Below are positions 1 to 5,212 of a DNA stretch of 15,310 nt, piece after piece; within the stretch, counting starts at the first letter, position 1, and the number at the start of each line of letters is the position of its first letter. The position numbers and the translations under genes are program-made. Source of the stretch: Nanosynbacter sp. (GTDB lineage Bacteria; Patescibacteriota; Saccharimonadia; Saccharimonadales; Saccharimonadaceae); the NCBI GenBank assembly GCA_015257605.1, contig JABZJV010000017.1, positions 1 to 15,310 on the forward strand. Reading direction: 5' to 3'. The notes under the pieces are model-generated. The model was not told the origin of the DNA. It was given only the letters and a program-made list of their open reading frames with translations, and made no database searches.

Positions 1-556
1 GCAGCGCTTCGTCGGCGCTCATCCAGTAGTCGCGCTCCATGTCAGCTTTGACTTTATCGAGTTTCTGGCCAGTGTTGCCAGCTATGATTTTCGCTAACCG
101 CTCTTTTAGCTCTATCGCCTCGCGCAGGCTGATTTCTTGGTCGGTTACCTTGCCGTGGGTACCGCTCGACGGCTGGTGGATCATCACCCGGGCGTTCGGC
201 AGCAAATAGCGTTTGCTCTTGGCGCCGCTGCTCAGCAAGAAAGCACCCATGCTGGCTTGCAGCCCGATGCCGATCGTTTGGACGTCAGGCTTGATATATT
301 GCATAGTATCATAAATTGCCAAGCCATCGTAAACTACGCCGCCTGGGCTGTTAATGTAAAGCTGGATGTCCTTTTCGGGATCTTCGTTAGCTAAGTGCAG
401 CAGCTGCGCCACAATGACGTTAGCCGTGGCTTCGTTGACTTCCTCGCCTAGGAAAATGATGCGATCCTCTAGCAGGCGCGAATAAATGTCGTAACCGCGC
501 TCGCCGTCGCGCGTGCGGACGATCACGTTGGGTACTAAGTAATTCGATGGTTTCAT
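1..556 (-). CDS. clpP: ATP-dependent Clp protease proteolytic subunit ClpP (3' end outside window)
   Basis: Serine peptidase subunit that forms the barrel-shaped proteolytic core working with Clp ATPases in cytosolic protein quality control. I translated the minus strand from ATG at 556; 185 residues are present and the C-terminus runs off the left edge. The catalytic triad is visible: Ser102 in the QASMGAFLL segment, His127 in MIHQP, and Asp176 in ERDYWMS, with the substrate-groove motif INSPGG at residues 69-73. Spacing of the triad matches the E. coli enzyme. There is no Shine-Dalgarno: a TTGACG/TACAAT promoter ends six bases before ATG, so the mRNA is probably leaderless. A CIRCE operator overlaps this promoter, so HrcA repression and heat-shock induction are expected. 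Identification is secure. Confidence 0.96.
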   Translation of the reverse strand, partial: MKPSNYLVPNVIVRTRDGERGYDIYSRLLEDRIIFLGEEVNEATANVIVAQLLHLANEDPEKDIQLYINSPGGVVYDGLAIYDTMQYIKPDVQTIGIGLQASMGAFLLSSGAKSKRYLLPNARVMIHQPSSGTHGKVTDQEISLREAIELKERLAKIIAGNTGQKLDKVKADMERDYWMSADEAL

Positions 557-562
557 AGTTTA

Positions 563-591
563 ATTGTAGCGTACTAATTAGCACTCGTCAA
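563..591 (-). promoter_or_regulatory. clpP promoter, leaderless type
   Basis: On the minus strand a TTGACG box (586-591) and TACAAT box (563-568) are separated by 17 bases. Only six bases lie between the -10 box and the clpP ATG, so the predicted start site is the A of the start codon. The -35 box lies inside the CIRCE operator, which fits repression by occlusion. Confidence 0.75.
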
Positions 592-604
592 GGCAGAGTG
601 CTAA
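578..604. promoter_or_regulatory. CIRCE operator (HrcA binding site)
   Basis: A perfect inverted repeat TTAGCACTC, nine-base spacer, GAGTGCTAA. This is exactly the CIRCE consensus bound by the heat-shock repressor HrcA. It covers the clpP -35 region and sits six bases from the -35 box of the divergent plus-strand promoter at 610-638, so HrcA could affect both directions. CIRCE is best known for groE and dnaK operons; control of clpP is less usual. Confidence 0.95.
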
Positions 605-609
605 TAAAC

Positions 610-638
610 TTGCTATTTAACGCGAAATGTAGTATAAT
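610..638 (+). promoter_or_regulatory. Promoter of the membrane-protein gene at 706
   Basis: TTGCTA (610-615), 17-base spacer, TATAAT (633-638). The predicted start, seven bases downstream, is position 645, which is the A of an ATG opening a 14-codon reading frame. The promoter is divergent from that of clpP and adjoins the CIRCE site. Confidence 0.7.
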
Positions 639-644
639 AAAAAG

Positions 645-689
645 ATGGACGGCGCAATCCCGCGCTGTCTTGCTCCGTTTCATCGATAG
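645..689 (+). CDS. Putative leader peptide (14 aa) upstream of the gene at 706
   Basis: Reading frame MDGAIPRCLAPFHR followed by TAG. Its ATG coincides with the predicted transcription start, the same arrangement seen for the leaderless genes of this window, so it may be translated from the 5' end. Its stop at 687-689 is one base before the AGGAGG ribosome site of the next gene, and a ribosome stopping here would reach the hairpin around that gene's start codon. This suggests translational coupling or leader-peptide control. There is no homology support and chance is a real alternative. Confidence 0.35.
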   Translation: MDGAIPRCLAPFHR

Positions 690-690
690 A

Positions 691-716
691 AGGAGGTGGT
701 ACGCTATGAGCGTACC
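691..716 (+). promoter_or_regulatory. Ribosome site and start-codon hairpin
   Basis: A full AGGAGG Shine-Dalgarno (691-696) precedes ATG by nine bases. The start codon itself is the three-base loop of a perfect 8-bp inverted repeat: GGTACGCT (698-705), ATG, AGCGTACC (709-716). If folded in the mRNA the start codon would be held in a tight hairpin, so translation may depend on unfolding, perhaps by the ribosome that reads the short leader frame. Confidence 0.6.
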
Positions 717-1158
717 CATTCCCCCGCCCGACCCGTACAAGGAGGTGCCGCCGTTGTGGCGGCGTCTCCTAGTCATCCTCCTGCTGGCCGTTTGGCCGGC
801 GGGAGCGCTTTTCCTCCTCCTCGGCTCCGCAGCCGGGGAGGACAGCTTTCTCGGCCGGGGCTTCACTGCCCTGGCCGGGGCGCCGTGGTGGGTGGCAATC
901 GGGGCCGCGATGGCCCTGGTTGTCGCCACTTTGTTTGCCATCCCCGCCAGCCTGAGGCTGGCGGCGGACATCACAATCGGGGCGAGCGTATTCGCCCTGA
1001 TATTGTCGTGGGGTCTCGACCCCGCGATAGCTGACACCACAGGCACCCCGCTCTGGGGCTGCCTGTTGTTCAGCGTCGGCGTCGCTATAGTCGATGCCGG
1101 CCACACCGCGCAGGAACGGCGGGCGCGCCGCCCACCGCAGGGCGGAAACGGGGCATAG
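706..1158 (+). CDS. Small four-helix membrane protein, unknown function
   Basis: A 150-residue protein I do not recognise. It begins with a proline-rich cytosolic-looking stretch (PIPPPDPYKEVPP), then four hydrophobic segments at about residues 19-40, 60-80, 84-104 and 115-130, and ends in a basic tail (QERRARRPPQGG). ATG at 706 was chosen because of the AGGAGG just upstream; the frame is open further back but that part covers the promoter. The gene is visibly GC-rich with C/G-ending codons, unlike clpP and tig on either side, and lies on the opposite strand between two genes of protein quality control. Its own promoter, structured start region and terminator make it a self-contained cassette, possibly acquired. 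Confidence 0.75.
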   Translation: MSVPIPPPDPYKEVPPLWRRLLVILLLAVWPAGALFLLLGSAAGEDSFLGRGFTALAGAPWWVAIGAAMALVVATLFAIPASLRLAADITIGASVFALILSWGLDPAIADTTGTPLWGCLLFSVGVAIVDAGHTAQERRARRPPQGGNGA

Positions 1159-1213
1159 AGCCCCGCCCCGCAGACTAACAGTCTCGCCGGGGGCGGGGCT
1201 GTTAGTCTTTTTT
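1159..1213 (+). terminator. Terminator with interlocked alternative stem
   Basis: A 10-bp perfect stem, AGACTAACAG (1172-1181) with CTGTTAGTCT (1199-1208), runs straight into a T-run (1208-1213). A second perfect 11-bp pairing exists between AGCCCCGCCCC (1159-1169) and GGGGCGGGGCT (1190-1200). Their arms alternate, and the two 3' arms share two bases, so the two stems compete or form a pseudoknot. Confidence 0.75.
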
Positions 1214-1235
1214 GGCAGTATTTTATACCATGTCC

Positions 1236-1269
1236 AAAATACCTCGCTTACGCTAGCGAGGTATTTTTT
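1236..1269. terminator. Bidirectional terminator between the membrane-protein gene and tig
   Basis: Perfect 11-bp stem AATACCTCGCT (1238-1248) and AGCGAGGTATT (1255-1265) with a six-base loop, flanked by A's on the left and a T-run on the right. It lies 14 bases after the tig stop codon on the minus strand and also follows the plus-strand gene, so it can serve both convergent transcripts. Confidence 0.85.
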
Positions 1270-1282
1270 GGCAGGCTATCTG

Positions 1283-2725
1283 TTATTTGCTTGCCGCTTC
1301 TGATTTCTTTGCTTTGGCGCTAGATTTTTTGCTAGCTGGTTTCTTGGCGGCTGGTTTGCCGCCTTTGCTATTTTTACCAGCCTTAGCGGGTTTATCCGCC
1401 TTGCTTTTGTCAGTTTGTACAGTTTTTGCTTTCTTAGTATCTGGAGTATTTAGCTCAACCAATTTATCAACGGTCTTTTCGGTGATCAAACGGTTGGCGA
1501 TTTCGCGCTGAGCTTCTGGCTGATCAAAGCGCTTGGCCATTTCGGCGTTGTTGGCATATTGCTGCTTATAAGCATCAATATGCGCGGCCAACTCGTCCGC
1601 AGTCGCCTCAATTGCTAGTTCTTTGCTTAGCTCGGCTAGCACCAACCCAGCTTTGATGCGCGCCTCGGCTGTATCGTTAGCTTCTGCTTCGACCCAAGCG
1701 TCGCGGTTGGCAAACCTGCGCGATTCGTAGTATTGATCCAGCGTCATGCCGCGGTACCGCAAATTTTGCACCAAATCCTGCTCTAACGAGCGGATCTGAT
1801 CTTGACGCAGTACGTCTGGCACAGCCACATCGCTAGCTGCCACTAATTGCTTAACCAAATCATCTTTCAATTCGTCTAGCGCTTGGCGCTCTTGCTGCGC
1901 AGTAATTTCGGCTTCGATATCTTGACGCAAATCGTCCATCGAAGTATAAGGGCCAGCCTTGGCAGCAAACTCATCATTCAGCTCGGGCAATTCTATCTTG
2001 TTGACTTTCTTGATAGTCGTTTCAAACACTACGTCGGCTCCCGCCAGGTCTTTGGCGTGATAATCTTTCGGGAATTGCAGGGCGACGTCCTTTTTGTCGC
2101 CCGCTTTGAGGCCGACTAGCGCTTCTTCAAAACCCGGGATAAAAGCGCCGCTACCGAGAGTCAGCGGATAGTCTTTGCCGGTGCCGCCCTGGAAAGCTTC
2201 GCCGTCGCGCTTGCCAACGAAATCAATAATCACCTCGTCGCCGTCTCGCGCTGCTTCGGTGGTTTCGGTCTTTTCAGCCAAACCTTTACGAATGCGTTCG
2301 ATTACTTCTTCGACGTCTTTTTTGTCAACCTTGATCGCCTTTTTGGTTGCTTTGAGTTTCTTGTAATCGCCAAGCTTAACCTCGGGCATGATATCAGCCT
2401 CGGCCGTAAATTCCAGCGTCTCGCCATGTACGAACTTCTTCAGCTCGACTTCTGGGCGGTCAAGTACTTGCAGTTTGTTGCTAAGGAACGCCTCGGCGAC
2501 AGCGCGATTAATTGCCGCCTCTAATGTCTCTTGGCTAAGCGTGTGCGGGTCGGCGTGCTTTTTGACTACCGCAATCGGCACGTGGCCCTGGCGAAAGCCG
2601 TTAACTTTGATTTTTTTAGCCATTCGCTTGAGCGCAACTTGTTCTGCTGTCTCGAGCTCTGGCTGGCCTGCCGCTACCGTTACCAGGACGCGGGTGGCTG
2701 ATAATTTCTTCACAGTCGTCTTCAT
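1283..2725 (-). CDS. tig: Trigger factor, ribosome-associated chaperone and prolyl isomerase
   Basis: Binds the ribosomal exit tunnel and shields nascent chains. The ribosome-docking signature GFRQGHVP is at residues 43-50. An FKBP-type isomerase domain follows at about 158-245 (DGDEVIIDFVG, GSGAFIPGFEEAL, VVFETTIKKV), then the helical arm domain. At 480 residues it is longer than the E. coli protein (432), mainly through a lysine/alanine-rich tail from about residue 430 that resembles histone H1 or ribosome-binding tails. The start is ATG at 2725, eight bases after an extended -10 box, with no Shine-Dalgarno, so translation is probably near-leaderless. It lies downstream of the HisRS-like gene by 48 bases but has its own promoter, and clpP lies just beyond the inserted small gene, giving a proteostasis neighbourhood. 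Confidence 0.96.
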   Translation of the reverse strand: MKTTVKKLSATRVLVTVAAGQPELETAEQVALKRMAKKIKVNGFRQGHVPIAVVKKHADPHTLSQETLEAAINRAVAEAFLSNKLQVLDRPEVELKKFVHGETLEFTAEADIMPEVKLGDYKKLKATKKAIKVDKKDVEEVIERIRKGLAEKTETTEAARDGDEVIIDFVGKRDGEAFQGGTGKDYPLTLGSGAFIPGFEEALVGLKAGDKKDVALQFPKDYHAKDLAGADVVFETTIKKVNKIELPELNDEFAAKAGPYTSMDDLRQDIEAEITAQQERQALDELKDDLVKQLVAASDVAVPDVLRQDQIRSLEQDLVQNLRYRGMTLDQYYESRRFANRDAWVEAEANDTAEARIKAGLVLAELSKELAIEATADELAAHIDAYKQQYANNAEMAKRFDQPEAQREIANRLITEKTVDKLVELNTPDTKKAKTVQTDKSKADKPAKAGKNSKGGKPAAKKPASKKSSAKAKKSEAASK

Positions 2726-2733
2726 AACGACGT

Positions 2734-2742
2734 ATTATAACA
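2734..2742 (-). promoter_or_regulatory. tig promoter (extended -10)
   Basis: Minus-strand TATAAT (2734-2739) preceded by TGT (2740-2742), giving an extended -10 element; no good -35 box is visible. The ATG begins nine bases after the box, so the leader is at most one or two bases long. Confidence 0.65.
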
Positions 2743-2773
2743 GATTATGCTCAGGCTGGCTATTTTGGATAAG

Positions 2774-3952
2774 CTACAAGATATCTGACAAGTCGAAAAC
2801 ATCGTCGTCTTCGTCGTACTGCTGATGATGACGGCGATCGCTGACAGCAGTCACTACCCGCTCGAAGCTGACTTGCTGTTCGCTATTTTCGCGAATATTC
2901 TGTAGATTATACAAGCCCTTGGCGACAGACTGCTCATCAACCGTCATCACGTAGCGGACGCGCTTTTTAATAGCTTCTTTGATCTGGCGGTCAATCGGCC
3001 GGCCGGTATAATCAACCTCGACCGAAACGCGCTCGCTGCGCAGCTTTTCGGCGATTCGTTCGGCGTCGTCAAGTACATTGCCTACGGTTACAATATAAGC
3101 CTGAGTAGCGCTCTCGAGGTGGCGCATACCGGTATGGCGCGCCAGCAGCTCAATAATATTCGACATGTCTGATTGGCCGCCGACCGAACTTTGCAAGTCG
3201 TTATTGACGTAGCGTCCGCCCTTATAGAGTAAGGCACTATGTGTAGCATCAGCTTCGGTGAAATCGAAAATAATGCCGCCAGTGTATTCTGGATGTGCCA
3301 ACGTGATATCAAGGATAACGTTATCAATTCCCAGCCGCTCTAACCGTTCATACAATGCTACTAAATTCACATAACATTCACTATGGCGGATAACTTCTGG
3401 TAGGTCTTCGGCCGACCTGGCGGTCAAAAGCTTAGATAATTTTTGCAGAACTTCGCTAGAGTGCGACAACCCGACGATATCAATCGCGCGGTCGCGAAAC
3501 TTATCTGGCGCCAGCGTTCGCTTCTGTGCCAGCAGGCGCGCCATTAGGCTAGTTTGTACGGCGTCAAGATCAAGGTATTCGCTCAGTAGCAAATCAAGCA
3601 TCTCTGAGTCATTAATGCGCAAATTATAAGCCGAACGCTTTATGCCCATAGCGTCGAGACCGCGCTTGGCGATAGCGATTGCTTCGACGTCAGCTCGCGG
3701 CGACTCGCAGCCGGCATGTTCGTAGCGCAGCAGATAAGATGCGCTCGGGTAGGCCGACACGCCGAAAGCGCCCGCTACGATGTCGTAACGGCGACGATTC
3801 TGTAATTTTGACTCAGTGTCAATATCATATTCTTCATAGCCGTACAGTGTTGCCGTATTGCGCCACGATTGCTCGACTAGCTGGCAAGCGCGCACGGTAT
3901 TCGGATAGTGCACGTCTGTATCGGCGGTTACATTGGATGCTGGTGCCATCAT
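2774..3952 (-). CDS. Histidyl-tRNA synthetase-like protein with degenerate active site
   Basis: A 392-residue class II synthetase-like protein. Residues 84-120 (SPRADVEAIAIAKRGLD to NDSEMLD) align with the HisRS segment after motif 2, and residues 285-375 look like the HGTP anticodon-binding domain. Key catalytic signatures are altered: motif 2 is reduced to LLRYE (74-78) with the REFHQ part missing, the histidine-binding RGLDYYTG motif reads LAHPEYTGG (218-226), and motif 3 is GGRYVNN with no glycine-rich ending. Presence of the anticodon domain argues against HisZ. It may be a paralogue with a regulatory or tRNA-binding role rather than the active enzyme; a highly diverged true HisRS is the alternative. 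I chose ATG at 3952 because a TTGCAA/TATAAT promoter ends seven bases before it; the longer frame from 3988 starts with TTG inside the -35 box. The C-terminus is acidic. Confidence 0.75.
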   Translation of the reverse strand: MMAPASNVTADTDVHYPNTVRACQLVEQSWRNTATLYGYEEYDIDTESKLQNRRRYDIVAGAFGVSAYPSASYLLRYEHAGCESPRADVEAIAIAKRGLDAMGIKRSAYNLRINDSEMLDLLLSEYLDLDAVQTSLMARLLAQKRTLAPDKFRDRAIDIVGLSHSSEVLQKLSKLLTARSAEDLPEVIRHSECYVNLVALYERLERLGIDNVILDITLAHPEYTGGIIFDFTEADATHSALLYKGGRYVNNDLQSSVGGQSDMSNIIELLARHTGMRHLESATQAYIVTVGNVLDDAERIAEKLRSERVSVEVDYTGRPIDRQIKEAIKKRVRYVMTVDEQSVAKGLYNLQNIRENSEQQVSFERVVTAVSDRRHHQQYDEDDDVFDLSDIL

Positions 3953-3959
3953 ATACTCT

Positions 3960-3988
3960 ATTATAGCATAAATGGAATTATTTTGCAA
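3960..3988 (-). promoter_or_regulatory. Promoter of the HisRS-like gene, leaderless type
   Basis: Minus-strand TTGCAA (3983-3988), 17-base spacer, TATAAT (3960-3965) with an upstream TGC making an extended -10. Seven bases separate it from tandem ATGATG codons, so transcription should start at or one base before the start codon. This fixes the start of the gene. Confidence 0.75.
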
Positions 3989-4236
3989 GAGTGCTATCTA
4001 CAAACTCTTTACAGGCGCACCTAAATCAGCTAGAATGGGTTTGCGCGCTAGATGTGATTATACGCGGCGACTACGTAGGTAGCGAAGTGTATGTAGACGC
4101 GTTGCGCGTTAAGTTTCTAAAGATTAGTATAGATAATCGCGGCATAGTACTTTGCAGCTATATGCATATGTGGCGACTGCGTGGGTAACGCAAGTATGCG
4201 TAGACGCGTAGCGCGTCAGGTTTCTAGGGATTAGTG

Positions 4237-4265
4237 TAGACAGTCGTGGCATAGTACTTTACAAT
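4237..4265 (+). promoter_or_regulatory. Repeat-borne tRNA-type promoter in the second 107-bp unit
   Basis: TAGACA (4237-4242), 17-base spacer, TACAAT (4260-4265), five bases before the third unit. The same arrangement precedes the true tRNA. In the first unit the -10 position reads TGCAGC, so that copy is probably dead. Confidence 0.5.
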
Positions 4266-4343
4266 CACACGCATATGTGGCGACTGCGTGGGTAACGCAA
4301 GTATGCGTAGACGCGTAGCGCGTCAGGTCTCTAGAGATTAATA

Positions 4344-4372
4344 TAGATAATCGCGGTATAGTACTTTACAAT
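4344..4372 (+). promoter_or_regulatory. Promoter of tRNA-Leu(CAG)
   Basis: TAGATA (4344-4349), 17-base spacer, TACAAT (4367-4372). Only five bases (CACAC) separate the -10 box from the first base of the mature tRNA, so the primary transcript should begin at or within a base of the mature 5' end. Confidence 0.65.
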
Positions 4373-4377
4373 CACAC

Positions 4378-4464
4378 GCAGATGTGGCGGAATTGGTAGA
4401 CGCGCTAGCTTCAGGTGCTAGTGCCCTTCGGGGCGTGGAGGTTCAAGTCCTCTCATCTGTACCA
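4378..4464 (+). tRNA. tRNA-Leu, anticodon CAG
   Basis: Full cloverleaf: acceptor GCAGATG pairs with CATCTGT, anticodon stem CTAGC/GCTAG around loop TTCAGGT giving anticodon CAG, a long variable arm (GCCC, TTCG, GGGC) typical of type II leucine tRNA, T-arm GAGG-TTCAAGT-CCTC, and encoded CCA at 4462-4464. It reads CUG codons. It is followed by a terminator and preceded by tandem copies of its own promoter and 5' half. Confidence 0.96.
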
Positions 4465-4497
4465 TAACTTGTATTTAGTGGAACAACGTTAATACTA

Positions 4498-4524
4498 CCC
4501 GCTCAGGCAAAGCGGGCTTTTTTT
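4498..4524 (+). terminator. Terminator after tRNA-Leu(CAG)
   Basis: Stem CCCGCT (4498-4503) with AGCGGG (4511-4516), seven-base loop, then a seven-T run after one C. Confidence 0.85.
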
Positions 4525-4537
4525 GTTGAGCAAATAG

Positions 4538-4567
4538 TTGCCTCGCATCTAAAGTTTGTGTTTAAAT
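4538..4567 (+). promoter_or_regulatory. Promoter of the coiled-coil gene, leaderless type
   Basis: TTGCCT (4538-4543), 18-base spacer, TTAAAT (4562-4567), six bases before the ATG at 4574. No Shine-Dalgarno precedes the gene. Confidence 0.5.
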
Positions 4568-4573
4568 AGAAGC

Positions 4574-5038
4574 ATGACGAACGAAGAACTAGCGATCAAG
4601 ATCGATAGCCTAAGCGATATCGTTGCTAATCTAGCAAAAACGATGGACGAACGGTTTAAACAAATCGATCAAAGATTTAAACAGATTGATGAGCGCTTTG
4701 AGCAGATCGACCGCAGGTTTGAGCTTATCGATGAGCGTTTTGAGCAAATCGATGAGCAGCTCGCTGATATCCGCAAAGATCACAAGACTCTGGTTGATAT
4801 CGTGAAAGATATGGATCTGGCGGCAGATGAACGATTCCAGGAATTAAAGGCTGGGCAAGCCGAGCTAGCGGCTAACCAAGAGAGTCTGCGGGCCGACCTT
4901 GCTGTCGTTCGCCGCGAGCTGTACCATGAGTCTGGCAGCCGCGAGATGGTAGACGACACGCTTTATAACTCGCTTGATAAGCGCTTACGCCGAGTAGAGG
5001 CAAAGTTTCCTGATTTAGCGTCGAGCCAAGCAGCCTAG
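4574..5038 (+). CDS. Heptad-repeat coiled-coil protein, unknown function
   Basis: A 154-residue soluble protein with no signal peptide or membrane segment. Residues about 25-65 consist of near-perfect seven-residue repeats of the type RFEQIDE, with F and I at the a and d positions, followed by a second helical region up to about residue 130. It will form a long parallel coiled coil and probably oligomerise. Such short proteins are widespread and mostly uncharacterised; some resemble tail-fibre, Mu-like or structural spacer segments, but nothing here points to a specific job. The start was taken at ATG 4574 because of the promoter six bases upstream; a GTG at 4556 would lie inside that promoter. 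It is convergent with the FAD oxidase gene downstream. Confidence 0.8.
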   Translation: MTNEELAIKIDSLSDIVANLAKTMDERFKQIDQRFKQIDERFEQIDRRFELIDERFEQIDEQLADIRKDHKTLVDIVKDMDLAADERFQELKAGQAELAANQESLRADLAVVRRELYHESGSREMVDDTLYNSLDKRLRRVEAKFPDLASSQAA

Positions 5039-5212
5039 CTGTTCTGCTCAAAATACGATTGCTCTTCTCTTCTCCTACGCTAGTTTTAAATAAGTGTAAG
5101 CGATAGCGTGCATATATTTGGTCTGTTAATCGATTAAGAGGCCACTTTTTGCTAGAAGCATTGACAATTATATCAACCCATCTGTAGAAAACATATTTTC
5201 GTCAGTGTCTAC

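Larger units (their letters stand above)
4057..4377 (+). repeat. Three tandem 107-bp units of tRNA promoter plus degenerate tRNA-Leu 5' half
   Basis: Units begin at about 4058, 4164 and 4271, and the intact tRNA-Leu starts at 4378, exactly one more period on. Each unit opens like the tRNA (GCATATGTGGCG against GCAGATGTGGCG), has an extra segment of about 20 bases, then matches again (GTAGACGCG and TCAGGT), and finally repeats the tRNA promoter. Units 2 and 3 are identical over the first 58 bases and differ at eight sites afterwards, all transitions. Within a unit GACGCG-TAG-CGCGTC forms a perfect hairpin, kept in the first unit by a G-T pair, so the units may be transcribed as small structured RNAs. 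No protein gene is supported in this stretch. Confidence 0.85.

Noticed and set aside
588..1106. 172-codon minus-strand frame opposite the membrane protein gene
   Set aside because: Arginine/proline-rich composition typical of the antisense of a GC-rich gene; it covers the promoter region and has no start signal of its own.
3953..3988. Longer start (TTG at 3988) for the HisRS-like gene
   Set aside because: These codons cover the -10 and -35 boxes of a good promoter that places transcription start at the ATG at 3952.
3991..4188. 65-codon plus-strand reading frame
   Set aside because: It runs through the tRNA-derived repeats and their promoters and has no ribosome site; it is an accident of the repeat.
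4057..4377. CRISPR array
   Set aside because: Units are contiguous 107-bp tandem repeats without variable spacers, and no cas gene is present.
5040..5212. Intergenic stretch between the convergent coiled-coil and FAD oxidase genes
   Set aside because: I looked for a terminator or small RNA and found no convincing stem with a T-run.
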